Below, piece by piece: positions 1 through 10,259 of a DNA stretch of 30,415 nt. Made by a program: the position numbers and the translations under genes. The DNA lies in the NCBI GenBank assembly GCA_032718475.1, contig JAUCBJ010005257.1, forward strand, positions 1-30,415, in the 5' to 3' direction. How positions within the stretch are numbered: position 1 is the first letter of the stretch; every line of letters begins with the position of its first letter. The notes below the pieces were generated by a model. It was not told where the DNA came from and did no database searches. It was given only the letters and a program-made list of their open reading frames with translations. Source of the stretch: Nemertoderma westbladi (lineage: Eukaryota; Xenacoelomorpha; Nemertodermatida; Nemertodermatidae).

Positions 1-500
1 CGCAGTCTTTTAGTTCTGTTGGCATTTCGAATCACTAATTCGCAATACCTTGCGGGATTTGTTCCTTCCATTATCTAAAATAACGTTTTGATCGTGAGGA
101 TGTCGAAAAAAATGTACTAACAGTAAAGTAATATCAATATCCCCAGAAGGAGAACGTATTAGTATTGGTGAATAGCCAAGTTTTAAAGCATCTTGAGTGT
201 GTGTAGAATGATTTTAGTATCTGCCTCCTCCTGATTGCTTTGCAAGTACTCAACTTCGTTAACAGAATCTTTATCAATCTTACTACATGAACAGTACTTT
301 GAAAATATATAAATTTACATTGGAGGTCATCAATTATTCTCTCTTTGTTGGATACTACAGTATATGTTCTTGTATGATATCAATTTTATATTCAATATAC
401 AGTATAACTGTTCTAAAAATAATATCAGCTATTTTTTAACAGTTCAGCATAGCACTACATTTTTATAACATAAGTCACTGTTACCATGGCAACATTTTAG
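1..500. other. AT-rich intergenic sequence, no gene seen
   Basis: Stops are frequent in all frames and no conserved protein motif, tRNA or repeat unit was recognised. Confidence 0.6.
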
Positions 501-502
501 AG

Positions 503-694
503 TTCTAGAACACAAAATATATAATATACACTATTCTAGAACATAAATAATATAAAAAATATAACGTTCTAGAATATATAGCTTGTTATTTTTCGAATTT
601 AAAATAGCTACTATAAAGATATACAATTAATATAAAAAAAATTTGTTCTAGAACAAAATTGTTATATTAAATTAATACATAATATGTTCTAGAA
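503..694. repeat. Cluster of five TTCTAGAA palindromes
   Basis: TTCTAGAA occurs at 503-510, 534-541, 567-574, 646-653 and 687-694, mostly within a GTTCTAGAACA context, separated by AT-rich spacers. The same palindrome recurs in the loop of the foldback element near 27865, so this may be a relic of a related element. The core also fits the heat-shock element pattern nTTCnnGAAn. Confidence 0.7.
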
Positions 695-1690
695 CATTAA
701 AAGTAATATAAACTAGCTAGTATAACAAATTTGGGGGGGGGGGGGGGGTGTGCACAAAACACACTAGTACCACCATCCACGGTGGACGGCCTTCACATAC
801 GATCGCTGCGAATATAAGTATTAAATAGCTAACATTTTTAAGAACATCGGCGGTACATACTGTAAACTACTAACTCTTATTAAAAAAAACACAGGGGGCT
901 GCTTTAAAACGACTTGATTGTGCCTGCGTGTTTAGTGTATACAGTCAGTCGCCTAGAAACTACACAACGCCAGGTAATACCATGTAAAGGGAGTGCCGTT
1001 CACAGAATAGTTAGTTACCTTAGTAACTGTAGTAAATATTTCCAAATGTCAGAGAGTATACTTTCTCTGAATATTCTCTGATTATCGTTTCCCCGATAAT
1101 AATCGGGCTAATTGACTAGGAGGATTTAGTACTCATCCAAAATGAGTTGCATGGGTGAATGCAGAAATAATTAGCGCAAATTTTGATACATGTTTGAACT
1201 GTTAAACCAAAGTAGCTACATTTTATGGCAGTTAATGTAAATGTTGGTTTCTTAAAAAAAGTGAAAGTATTTTGTTCTCATGTAAATTTATCGCATTTAA
1301 AAAATAAAAGTGGCGATATATTTGTATTTAAATTAATCGCCGGTCTTCCCTCTATAAGAAAAATGTTCATTTGAAAAAATTGATTGCATTTATATTCAAC
1401 CAGAGGAGCCCAACATAGAGTTAGGTAGTGGGTCGGCTAGCTAGCTTGTTTTTGGCCTGTAATTCTAGAATGCAAATTAGCTATACCGATCACCAACTGT
1501 ATTCTGACGTCTAACATGGTCCTCCATCCAAAAATAATAGTCTCGTTAATTTACCGAAGGTATTGCGCTTAACGCCGCCAGAGCCCGTACTAAACAGGTT
1601 AAATATAGGATACCAAGAAAACCAAAAGAAAAAAAATAATACACAATACAGTGAAAAACATTAATAATAATAGCACACACATTAATACCG
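695..1690. other. Intergenic, poly-G tract and low-complexity DNA
   Basis: A run of about 17 G follows CAAATTT at about 732-748, resembling the G tract in the foldback arms at 2327 and 28323. The rest is AT-rich with short repeats and no gene recognised. Confidence 0.5.
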
Positions 1691-1692
1691 GT

Positions 1693-2010
1693 CTAAAAGT
1701 TTATGTGTTGGACATGTGCTGGTCATATAGAGACTTGAAGCTGTCGACGGTCGTTCGTAGCACTCTTAATCTTGTCAGGTAATGAGTTCCAGTTACGGAC
1801 ACATCTGATACTATAAAACTTGTCGCGAATGTCTAGATGAGGAGGAGGTTTAATGAAATTTAGATCGTGAGAGGCAAGTCGTGTGGTACGCTGGCTGATA
1901 TCCTGCATCAAATTAAACCAGGTATTAGGAATACTGGCAGTCTTGTTATGAATAAACTTCCTCGAGAATAGTGATAAAAGTTCGTAATCATGGCCTTTAA
2001 GGCCATGATA
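1693..2010 (-). pseudogene. Non-LTR retrotransposon ORF2 C-terminal relic
   Basis: The minus strand encodes RDKFYSIRCVRNWNSLPDKI, the typical C-terminal block of LINE reverse transcriptase proteins (variants of VNxWNSLP). A frameshift then moves the frame to TTVDSFKSLYDQHMSNT and a stop near 1693, the usual end of such proteins. Only the last 100 or so residues remain, so it is a dead 5'-truncated copy. Confidence 0.75.
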
Positions 2011-2220
2011 CACCACAGGAGCGGCAGCGGCGAGCGGCCGCGACAAGCGGCCGCTTTTTAAAAATATAACACATTATTTTCTATGGGTGAATATGCACCA
2101 CAAATGGCTGCTCTGCCGCTCGCCGCTCCTATAGTGTATCATACTAAAAGTCGCCGCTCGCCGCGGCCGCCCGCCGCTCGCCGCTCCTGTGGTTTATCAT
2201 GGCCTTTGGCCTTAAAGATT
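1988..2220. repeat. GC-rich inverted repeat
   Basis: TCATGGCCTTTAAGGCCATG near 1988-2007 and the following CACCACAGGAGCGGC return inverted at about 2180-2217. Between them are GCCGCTCGCCGC repeats and several NotI-like GCGGCCGC palindromes. The element stands out in AT-rich surroundings and sits at the broken end of the LINE relic. Confidence 0.65.
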
Positions 2221-2221
2221 G

Positions 2222-2382
2222 AAGCAAAAATAAAAATTAAGTCTCACCCACGGAGGAGAAATTGACTGAAACTATATCTATTTCAAATTTAATCTCATAA
2301 AGATTATGTAGAAATTTTTTTTTTTTGGGGGGGGGGGGGGATCATGTACCAGAATAACGACACTATATTCCAGGACATGGTG
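2222..2382. mobile_element. Solo arm of the TA-flanked foldback element
   Basis: This segment matches the right arm of the element at 27458-28385: AATAAAAATT, CTCACCC, GGAGG, a T/G homopolymer, CATGTACCAGAATA and the terminus CCAGGACATGGTG followed by TA. Only one arm is present, so it is a truncated copy. Confidence 0.75.
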
Positions 2383-2384
2383 TA

Positions 2385-3235
2385 TTATTAAATTAATATT
2401 TTAATGATTTATAAATATATTAATTTAAATAATATTTAATGAATTAACTATACTAATGAAAAACGAATTTAAAATTTATTAGATAAAACATGACATTAAC
2501 CTCCACAACCTTTTATCCTCAGCGGACAGTGGAGGAAGTGAAGGGTGTTGCATGGAATTCGGAGTTCATGAGAAGGATGGTATGATGTGACGTAGCGCGG
2601 CAAATTGTTATTATAAGGAACAACCGAAGGTTTATTGGTCAATCTTCGCAATAAAGATAGCCGTAAACTTTTAATAATAAATAAGATTGTTTGAAAATTA
2701 TACTTACCGCTAAATACATGTGACAATTAATATTTATTCTTAAATAAAAAACTTTCATAAATTGACAGCGCGCTGATTTTTAGACATAACATAATAACTG
2801 TATTCTAAACACCTTCATGTATATTGTGAAACAACTCGGCCAGTTGAGTTGAAGGAAATTCATAAAGCCAACCATATGCTTATTGTATTACAACCGTATG
2901 CTCCACATAGCTGCATGGCTCGCCCCAAATCACAAAATGATTGAGATAACTTCATATAGTGAACATAACACTTTCATACACATCTAACAAGTATGAAATT
3001 ATTATCACATGACATTAATTTATACAGAAAGAGAACAGACAACTCATGCAGCAGATGACATTGAAACGATAATAGAACATTTTATGTATGATAAAGTATC
3101 CCTCATGTACGTACATGGTAAGATGAACAATTGCAGTTCTCAAAAGGGAATCTCGAAAAATTCCGAGGAAAAATGTAATCCATAGATCCATGGAAAATAG
3201 TGTAAAGCAGAAGCTTAGCAAAAAATGGATGAGGT
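2385..3235. other. AT-rich intergenic, no gene seen
   Basis: Several short open frames exist on the minus strand but have no recognisable motif. A 14-nt stretch CATGGCTCGCCCCA near 2912 recurs near 11758, hinting at a dispersed repeat. Confidence 0.5.
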
Positions 3236-3305
3236 GGGAACTGGGATCGAACTAGGGACCTCCAGGTTGGAAATCTGATGCTTCAGCCATTCCGATAGTG
3301 TATGT
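3236..3305 (-). mobile_element. tRNA-like SINE head relic
   Basis: The minus strand shows an A-box-like GAATGGCTGAAGC and a good B box TAGTTCGATCCC about 35 nt later, with an imperfect anticodon arm around TTTCCAA. Acceptor pairing is poor, so a tRNA-derived SINE relic is more likely than a working tRNA gene. Confidence 0.45.
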
Positions 3306-3599
3306 GATATGTGAAAAGCGCAGGTTTGTGGGGCTGCTTACGATGTCTTAACATATTTATACTTCGCATGACGAGGTCTAAAGTTACTCTCTAGTTAATA
3401 ACATAATTATATTTATATATACTGCTAAACCTAAGTAAATAATCTACAACAGTGAGAAACAGGGACAGATAATAAATGAAACGATAGAAATAGACTAACA
3501 CGGTGGCCACAACAGCTAGATTAAATAAATTCCGTTAAATAAATTAAATAAACGAAATGAAACAGGGCGAAATAGTTTCTCCAACACAAAACCGTTTTA
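3306..3599. other. AT-rich intergenic
   Basis: No gene, RNA or repeat unit was recognised. Confidence 0.5.
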
Positions 3600-3850
3600 T
3601 CCTACAACAGAGATGTACGTAGGTCAGTGACCTGTTCTGTGTCCTACGTGACACAAAATGCTCGTTACAGTGAGTCATGACGTCACGCACTACTTGAAGA
3701 TAAGTCATCGGAATATTGTTCATTGAGTGATGACGTAACGCTTCGTTCTTCCCATTGGTTGTCTCCTTTCAGTCCGTTTGATTCGACCGTTGCATTTAAA
3801 AACTATAATTTATATCAACTAACTTCGTTCCATCAACTGTAAAAACAAAT
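3600..3850. promoter_or_regulatory. Possible CRE/AP-1/CCAAT regulatory cluster downstream of CTCF
   Basis: A TGAGTCA (3671-3677) abuts a perfect palindromic CRE TGACGTCA (3678-3685). A second CRE-like TGACGTAA lies at 3731-3738 and an inverted CCAAT box (ATTGG) at 3754-3758. This spacing resembles an animal promoter, but no convincing exon follows on either side, so it may serve an unannotated transcript or be chance. Confidence 0.3.
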
Positions 3851-3870
3851 ACAACGGCGAAAAGAAGAAG

Positions 3871-3876
3871 TTTATT
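3871..3876 (-). terminator. Candidate polyadenylation signal of CTCF
   Basis: The minus strand reads AATAAA here, 75 nt beyond the CTCF stop codon, in a short AT-rich 3' flank. It is the first canonical hexamer after the stop, which would give a 3' UTR of roughly 100 nt. No downstream GU-rich element was confirmed. Confidence 0.5.
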
Positions 3877-3950
3877 GCAAAAAGTCAAAGGAAACCCCCA
3901 AAACATGATCAAAATAAATTTCTGTAAAACGACTCCGTTAAATCCAACCG

Positions 3951-4947
3951 CTAGGAACTGGGAAGATCTTCTACTCGGATGGTAGTGGCGTTGCTAGGGA
4001 GGTCAGCGTTACTAGGGGGGGCGGAGCTGCTAGGAGGGATAGCGATAGCGCCACCTGCTGGGAATCCGGACGGTAGCACTATAACTTGGGCGCTGGGGGC
4101 GATGGTGCCACCCTGGGCGAGGACAGCGGCAGTGGCGGCGGTCCAGGCCGCGCCACCGGGCTCCAATACCGCCGCCGCGTTAAGTGGCGCTGTAGTAATC
4201 TGCTGCTCGGTGGCGTTCACTGTTGGCGCCGCCGGGGCAGGGTGCGCCACAGCCGCCGGTGCTGTGCCACTGTCCACGAACCGCGGTATGTCCTCGGGCA
4301 GCGGCAGTGCGGCCGCCTCTCGCAGCGGGAGCGCGTACTCCGGCAGCGGGTCCGTCTGGGACAGCGTAGACGTGACCATGACGTGATCCACCAGAGCCCA
4401 GCCACCCATGTTCTTCCGCCGCCGACCGGGCGACAACTTCTGCCCGTGGAACGCGTGCAGATGGTGTTTGAGAGCGCTCTTAGAGCAAAGAATCTTCTCG
4501 CAGGTGGGACAACGACACGCGGAACGCTGCTTAAACAACAGACGTTCCTCTTCCGTGCCGTGATCCTTAATCACATGATCCTTTAGTTGTTGCTGAACGC
4601 GATACGATTTATCGCAGACTTCGCACGAGAAGGGTCGCTCGCCACTGTGGATACGCAGGTGGCTTGTCATGTGACGCAGCTGCTCGCAACTGTAGTTACA
4701 GAAACCGCACTGGTGGTGCTTCTGTCCCTTGTGAGTCTCGAGATGGGTGAGCAATGAATATCGATCGGAGAACTGGGTGTCACAGAACTTACACTTCATT
4801 GGGACCACGGACGTGTGGAGTTTAAGGATGTGCTGCTTGAGGTCGGACTTCCGACCACAGGTTGTATCGCAGTACTCACACTGGTAACGCGGTTTATTCC
4901 CGGTGTGGCCCATTAAGTGCTGCTTCATGCTGCCATTCTGCGTGAAC
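3951..4947 (-). CDS. CTCF: CTCF coding exon 2 (fingers mid-6 to 11 and C-terminus)
   Basis: The exon follows a good acceptor (pyrimidine-rich, ending TTTGTTTCAG, with AG at 4949-4948) and starts G-TTC-ACG, completing Arg388 and continuing finger 6. It encodes fingers 7-11, a short basic patch GRRRKNMGG at about 562-570, and a low-complexity Ala/Pro/Ser tail ending at the stop in 3951-3953. Finger 11 has a normal C2H2 pattern with CPTC and H-x4-H. The Ala-rich, GC-rich tail opens long frames on the other strand, which are shadows. Confidence 0.9.
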
Positions 4948-7900
4948 CTGAAACAAACGAGTTACAGTTACAAAATGTATGACGTTGGAATATTCGGCGT
5001 ACTCTTCGGTATTAAATTCTTCGCTAAGATAGAAGTTCCCCGGAGAAAGTAAGTAAGGGACGTCTTAATTTGTGACCAAAATAGATAATTACCTGGAAAT
5101 AAACCTATAAAACTATGAAACAAAATAGAAAATATTACTTAGAAAGGAGAAGTAAAAAAAATGTTCTGACGTGATGTGGATTGAGACGAGGTAACATAAT
5201 GATTGGATTGGATCAAAAGGCGTAGCATCGCTGAGTTTCTCACTAATTTATGATCATTATGGTGACTATTGCAATTAAACAACTTTGTTTAAGTTTCGTA
5301 TCTGATTCTCAATAATTAAACGTAAATGTTAACCACTGTGTACCCGGTATATAACTACCAACGCTGAGTTTATGCAGCTTGTGGAGTGGAAACAGTGTTG
5401 GTACACCGGACACTGGTACGGTTTAACTTACCTCGCGTGACATACCGGACACTGGTACGGTTTAACTTACCTCGCGTGACACACCGGGCACTGGTGTACG
5501 GTTTAACTTACCTCGCGTGACACAACGAGCACTGGTGTACGGTTTAACTTACCTCGCATGACACACCCGACACTGGTACGGTTTAACTTAGCTCGCGTGA
5601 CATACCGGACACTGGTACGGTTTAACTTACCTCGCGTGACATACCGGACACTGGTACGGTTTAACTTACCTCGCGTGACACAACGAGCACTGGTGTACGG
5701 TTTAACTTACCTCGCATGACACACCCGACACTGGTACGGTTTAACTTACCTCGCGTGACACAACGAGCACTGGTGTACGGTTTAACTTACCTCGCATGAC
5801 ACACCCGACACTGGTACGGTTTAACTTACCTCACGTGACACACCGGGCACTGGTGTACGGTTTAACTTACCTCGCGTGACACAACGAGCACTGGTGTACG
5901 GTTTAACTTACCTCGCGTGACACACCCGACACTGGTACGGTTTAACTTACCTCGCGTGACACATCGGGCACTGGTGTACGGTTTAGCCTACCTCGCGTGA
6001 CACACCGGGAACTGGTGTACGGTTTAACTTAACTCGCGTGACACACCGGGAAGTGGTGTACGGTTCAACTTAACTCGCGTGACACAACGAGCAGTGGTGT
6101 ACGGTTCAACTTAACTCGCGTGACACACAGGGCAGTGGTGTACGGTTCAACTTAACTCGCGTGACACAACGAGCACTGGTGTACGGTTTAACTTAAAACT
6201 CGCGTGACATACCGGACACTGGTACGGTTTAACTTACCTCGCGTGACACACCGGGCACTGGTGTACGGTTTAACTTAACTCGCGTGACACACCGGGCAGT
6301 GGTGTACGGTTTAACTTACCTCGCGTGACACACCCGACACTGGTACGGTTTAACTTACCTCGCGTGACACAACGGGCACTGGTGTGCGGTTTAACTTAAC
6401 TCGCGTGACATACCTAACACTGGTACGGTTTAACTTACCTCGCGTGACACACCGGGCACTGGTGTACGGTTCAACTTAACTCGCGTGACACAACGGGCAC
6501 TGGTGTACGGTTTAACTTAACTCGCGTGCCACACCCGAACCTGGTGTACGATTTAACCTACCTCGCGTGACACACCGGACACTAGTACGGTTTAACTTAC
6601 CTCGCGTGACACACCGGACACTGGTACAGTTTAACTTAACTCTCGTGACACAACGGGCACTGGTGTACGGTTCAACTTAACTCGAGTGACACACACGACA
6701 CTGGTACCATTTAACTTACCTCGCGTGACACGCCCGACACTGGTACGGTTTAACTTACCTCGCGTGACACACCGGGCACTGTTGTACGGTTTAACTTAAC
6801 TCGCGTGACTCACCCGACACTGGTGTACGATTTAACCTACCTCGCGTGACACACCGGACACTAGTACGATTTAACCTACCTCGCGTGACAACACTAGTAC
6901 GGTTTAACTTACCCCGCGTGACACACCGGGCACTGGTGTACAGTTTAACTTAACTCTCGTGACACAACGGGCACTGGTGTACGGTTCAACTTAACTCGCG
7001 TGACACACCCGACACTGTTACCATTTAACTTACCTCGCGTGACACACCCGACACTGGTACGGTTTAACTTACCTCGCGTGACACACCGGGCACTGGTGTA
7101 AGGTTTAGCCTACCTCGCGTGACAAACTGGGCAACGGTGTACGATTTAACCTACCTCGCGTGACACACCCGACACTAGTATGGTTTAACTTACCTCGCGT
7201 GACACAACGAGCACTGGTGTACGGTTTAACTTTACTCGCGTGACACACCGGACACTGGTACGGTTTAACTTACCTCGCGTGATACACCGGACACTGGTAC
7301 GGTTTAACTTACCTCGCGTGACACACCGGACACTGGTACGGTTTAACTTACCTGGCCTGACACACAGGACACTGGTACGGCTTCTCTCCGGTGTGGGTTT
7401 TCAAATGTCGCTTCAGTTTAAAGTTATCGGCGCAGGAATACGAGCAGAGATCGCATTTAAACGGCCGATCGCCAGTGTGGCTGCGTAGATGCCGCTTCAG
7501 CTTACTGATTTCCACACTCGCGTACTCACAGTGGGTGCACTTGTGCGGCTTGTAGAGCGTGTGTCTGTAGCGCTGATGGCGCGTCAACTCCCCTTTGGTA
7601 ACGAAAGCCTGCACGCAGTGCTCGCAGCGGTGCGGCTTGGAGCCGGTGTGGATGTGCATGTGCTGGTAGAGAAGGGATTGGAAGCGGAAAGTGCGGTCGC
7701 AGTTGGGACACTTGTGCGGCCGTTCTCGGTAGTGGGATCGGAGGTGTTTCTCTAAGGTCTCCTGACTAAGGGCCGCGTAGTTGTTGCAGATCTCGCATTG
7801 GAAGACCTGTGAGTGGTTGGCAGCGTCGATGTCGTTGTGAATCTGCTTATAAACATCGTAACGGATTTCTTTACGGATTCCAACATCTTCTTCTTCTTCT

Positions 7901-8514
7901 TCCTCTTCTCCCGATCCCTCATTGTCGCTGCTGTTATTACCGGTTTCGTCGACTTCCGCCGCACCTTCCGTCTCCTCGTCTGGTTCATCGTCGGGGAACT
8001 CGTAGATCTCGGCGTTGGCTGTTACGGACGGAGTCGGAGGCGGTTCGTCTTTAACGCGAACGTCAGTGGCAACGTTCGCCGAACTGTGGCCGCCAGGAGG
8101 CGCTGACAGTCTGTCTTGTTGCAGCTGGGAGCCCAGCAACCCCCCGGCCGTGATGCTGGCCACCGGTATGTTAACGACCCGGCCCTCCGTATCCACCATG
8201 ACCAGACTGAGGACCTCTCCCTCCCCGGTCACAGTGCCCACCTGGGGCTGCAGCACGATCGGTTGGTTGGAGCCGTCGACCCCAGAGATCTGGATGGGAG
8301 TGCCGAGAGTAAAGCTAGACCCGATCCCCAGCGAGGTCGCGTCCACGGTCGACATAGAGAAAGCGACAGGCGGTGGGGACGCAGACGGTAGCGGGCCAAC
8401 CTCTTCATTGTCCACCAAGTAAGCGCCTTGCGGTAACTGGTTGGAAAATGTTTCAAGGAAATTGTTAACATCAATTCCTTGGTATGTAGGATCACCTCCG
8501 GTTGATTCAGCCAT
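3951..8514 (-). CDS. CTCF: CTCF, 11-zinc-finger chromatin insulator protein (two coding exons)
   Basis: Joining 8514-7352 to 4947-3951 gives about 719 aa, close to the 727 aa of human CTCF. Eleven C2H2 fingers lie at about residues 238-261, 267-289, 295-318, 324-346, 352-374, 380-402, 409-432, 438-460, 466-488, 494-517 and 532-555. Diagnostic CTCF stretches are [10 protein letters not shown] (finger 3), [11 protein letters not shown] (4), [12 protein letters not shown] (6) and GRKSDLKQH (7), which carry the known DNA-contacting positions. The intron splits finger 6 after a phase-2 AG and rejoins in frame as QAR-FTQ. The N-terminus is acidic, with an E/D run at 197-210, and has a Y-E-F motif at 171-173. 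The C-terminus is Ala/Pro-rich. The start ATG has A at -3 and G at +4, with an in-frame TAG 12 nt upstream (8524-8526). CTCF is a nuclear DNA-binding protein that anchors cohesin loops and insulators. Identity is confident; use of these exact splice sites is inferred. Confidence 0.93.
4950..5395 (-). other. CTCF intron, unique acceptor-proximal part
   Basis: About 450 nt of non-repetitive AT-rich DNA separates the donor array from the acceptor at 4949-4948. A normal pyrimidine-rich tract lies beside the acceptor. No coding potential was seen. Confidence 0.6.
5396..7380 (-). repeat. 40-bp minisatellite in CTCF intron, built from the exon 1 end plus 5' splice site
   Basis: I counted 49 tandem copies between 5421 and 7350, mean period 40.0 bp (39- and 41-bp types; the 41-bp type has an extra AC in TACACCAG). 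On the gene strand a 39-bp unit is the last 29 nt of exon 1 (starting CCGTACCAGTGTCC) plus the first 10 nt of the intron (GTAAGTTAAA). The copy at 7341-7380 is the real exon-intron boundary; the other 48 lie inside the intron. Units repeat the coding half of finger 6 and the donor. About 14 copies have lost the donor GT (CGCGAG followed by TTAAGTT). Confidence 0.95.
7352..8514 (-). CDS. CTCF: CTCF coding exon 1 (N-terminus and fingers 1 to mid-6)
   Basis: This exon encodes residues 1-387 plus two bases of codon 388. It ends in CAGGCCAG followed by the strong donor GTAAGTT (intron begins at 7351). Reading past the donor gives AGG TAA, a stop, so splicing here is needed for a full protein. It holds the acidic linker, the Y-E-F motif and fingers 1-5 complete. 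Linkers resemble TGEKP only between some fingers (TGSKP, TGDRP, TGEKP), as in other CTCFs. Any 5' UTR exon further upstream was not identified. Confidence 0.9.
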
Positions 8515-9359
8515 TGATAAATACTAGGCCTATCTATTAATTCAGTTTAAATTGTATTACAAGTATTAGGATGTTAGCAGGTTAGGCCTACGATAAACCA
8601 GAATGTATGTATGTATATACCGTGTTATATACTGATAAAAGATCCAGGGATCAGTCAGACAGTCCGTACCGGTACTCACTACTCAGTTAGTCTGTAGATC
8701 AGTAGATAGTACTGTAGTGTAGTAGTATGATGTTGATAAGTAAAAACAAATGCTAATCCAAATAAAGTAGGTAGTAGAACAAACAAGCAGACAAGAGTTA
8801 AACATTTTTTTTTATTTAAGTACCGCTAATTATATTGAAATTGAATCCATTACAAATACGAACAAGGCGTTTTAGCACCCGTTGGTCCGATTATGCAGTA
8901 AATAAACGAATTATTATGCACACGCAAACTGGCAAAATTAAGTGAAATTTCAGAATTAGTTATATATGTATAAAAAATAAGTAGAAAGAAAAAATAAAAA
9001 TAGATTACGACCTTAGCAGATTAAGTCAATTCAGTAAAAACAAATTTTAACGAGTTTAAAAAATATTTCCATAAAATTAAAATTAAGTACCTACCGCGCT
9101 ACCGGTAATTGTTATATACATAAAAAATACGAACGTGGCGCTATAAATTAATATTAGGCCTAAACCGGTAGTCAGGCAGTCAGGTAGTGGGTATTTATTG
9201 CTGTTACCTTATTGCTACCAGGACCAGCTACCACAACGACGGATAACATTTCAATGGTAAATTTTTAATGTTTAATGTTTTATAATTTACGGGTGTAGAA
9301 AGAAATATCTTATAAGGCACCCACTAACAAAATACAAGTTATCGGAAGTCGTCATAGTA
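8515..9359. other. CTCF 5' flank
   Basis: AT-rich, with CAGT/AGTAGT-like simple repeats near 8650-8730. It should contain the CTCF 5' UTR and promoter, but no TATA or CCAAT element could be assigned. Confidence 0.45.
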
Positions 9360-10020
9360 CCAAGTAAAAATAATGAACACCAACATAGATACACAACGAT
9401 ATATTTACCACGTTCACAAAATTTATATAATAAAACTACAGTAGTGTTGCTACAGTGTTCAGTATTACGTGTAACCTAAAATGGATATAAATGTTTATGT
9501 GTACAGTAGATTAAAAACGGCAATAGTAACGTATATACTGTGGAGTGAGCAATGAGTAAAACCAACATAAATACAAATAAAAAATAATAAAAATTAAAAT
9601 AATAGGCCTATATTCTAAACATATTGCGTCAGTAGTACGGTACTGTATATTAATTTTAAAGCAAATTTTGATATTAATTTTTTGTGTAAAGATAGATTAA
9701 AACATCAATACTACATGACTACATGTAGAGAAATCAAATAATAAACCCAACATCATACTGTATATTTACAATATAATAAGATTACAAATTAAAAAATAAA
9801 TTTAAAAATTTTAAAAACTTTATTGCGATAGTATAAAATAGGCTAAAAATTATATGAACATAATTGTTACAGTAGATTAAAACATCATTATATACATTCG
9901 ATAATAGTAAGAGATACGACGGTATATAGTGGAAGCAATAAAAACCAACATACAATATAATATTTACTAATTCACGAAACTTAATTACACTAGTATAAAA
10001 TAATGCAAAGTAATTCTAAA
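9360..10020. repeat. Degenerate tandem repeat of about 185 bp
   Basis: The words ACCAACAT or CCCAACAT recur at about 9378, 9561, 9749 and 9948, and AGATTAAAA with AT-rich flanks at about 9507, 9692 and 9873, giving a period near 180-200 bp over three to four diverged copies. It has no coding potential. Confidence 0.6.
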
Positions 10021-10259
10021 AGGGTTGAGACAATTAATATAGAAAATAAAAACTAAAATATGACACATTAAATAAAATATCTGCTATGAAACATTCAAAT
10101 ATTGATGTGTGGAGAGACGAGAGAGAGTTAGTGAAATAAAATATGGCATTGATTAAATAAAATATAATACAGTAAATTTAAGGGCCTTGTCCATGAAACA
10201 ATAAATAAATAGTGATGTATGAAAGGATTAGACAGACCACTGGACCACCATGAAGGGAT

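Noticed and set aside
732-748. G-quadruplex regulatory element
   Set aside because: It is a plain G homopolymer seen also in foldback arms; length may be unreliable in assembly.
3015-3221. Small membrane protein on the minus strand
   Set aside because: Hydrophobic only because of T-rich DNA; no start context or conservation evidence.
3979-4586. Long plus-strand open frames over the CTCF C-terminus
   Set aside because: They are antisense shadows of a GC-rich Ala/Pro tail with no domain.
7240-7488. Plus-strand open frame repeating a 13-residue block
   Set aside because: It is the reverse strand of the CTCF donor array plus the antisense of exon 1.
7813-8422. Plus-strand open frames over CTCF exon 1
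   Set aside because: They are antisense to the acidic linker and N-terminus; no conserved motif.
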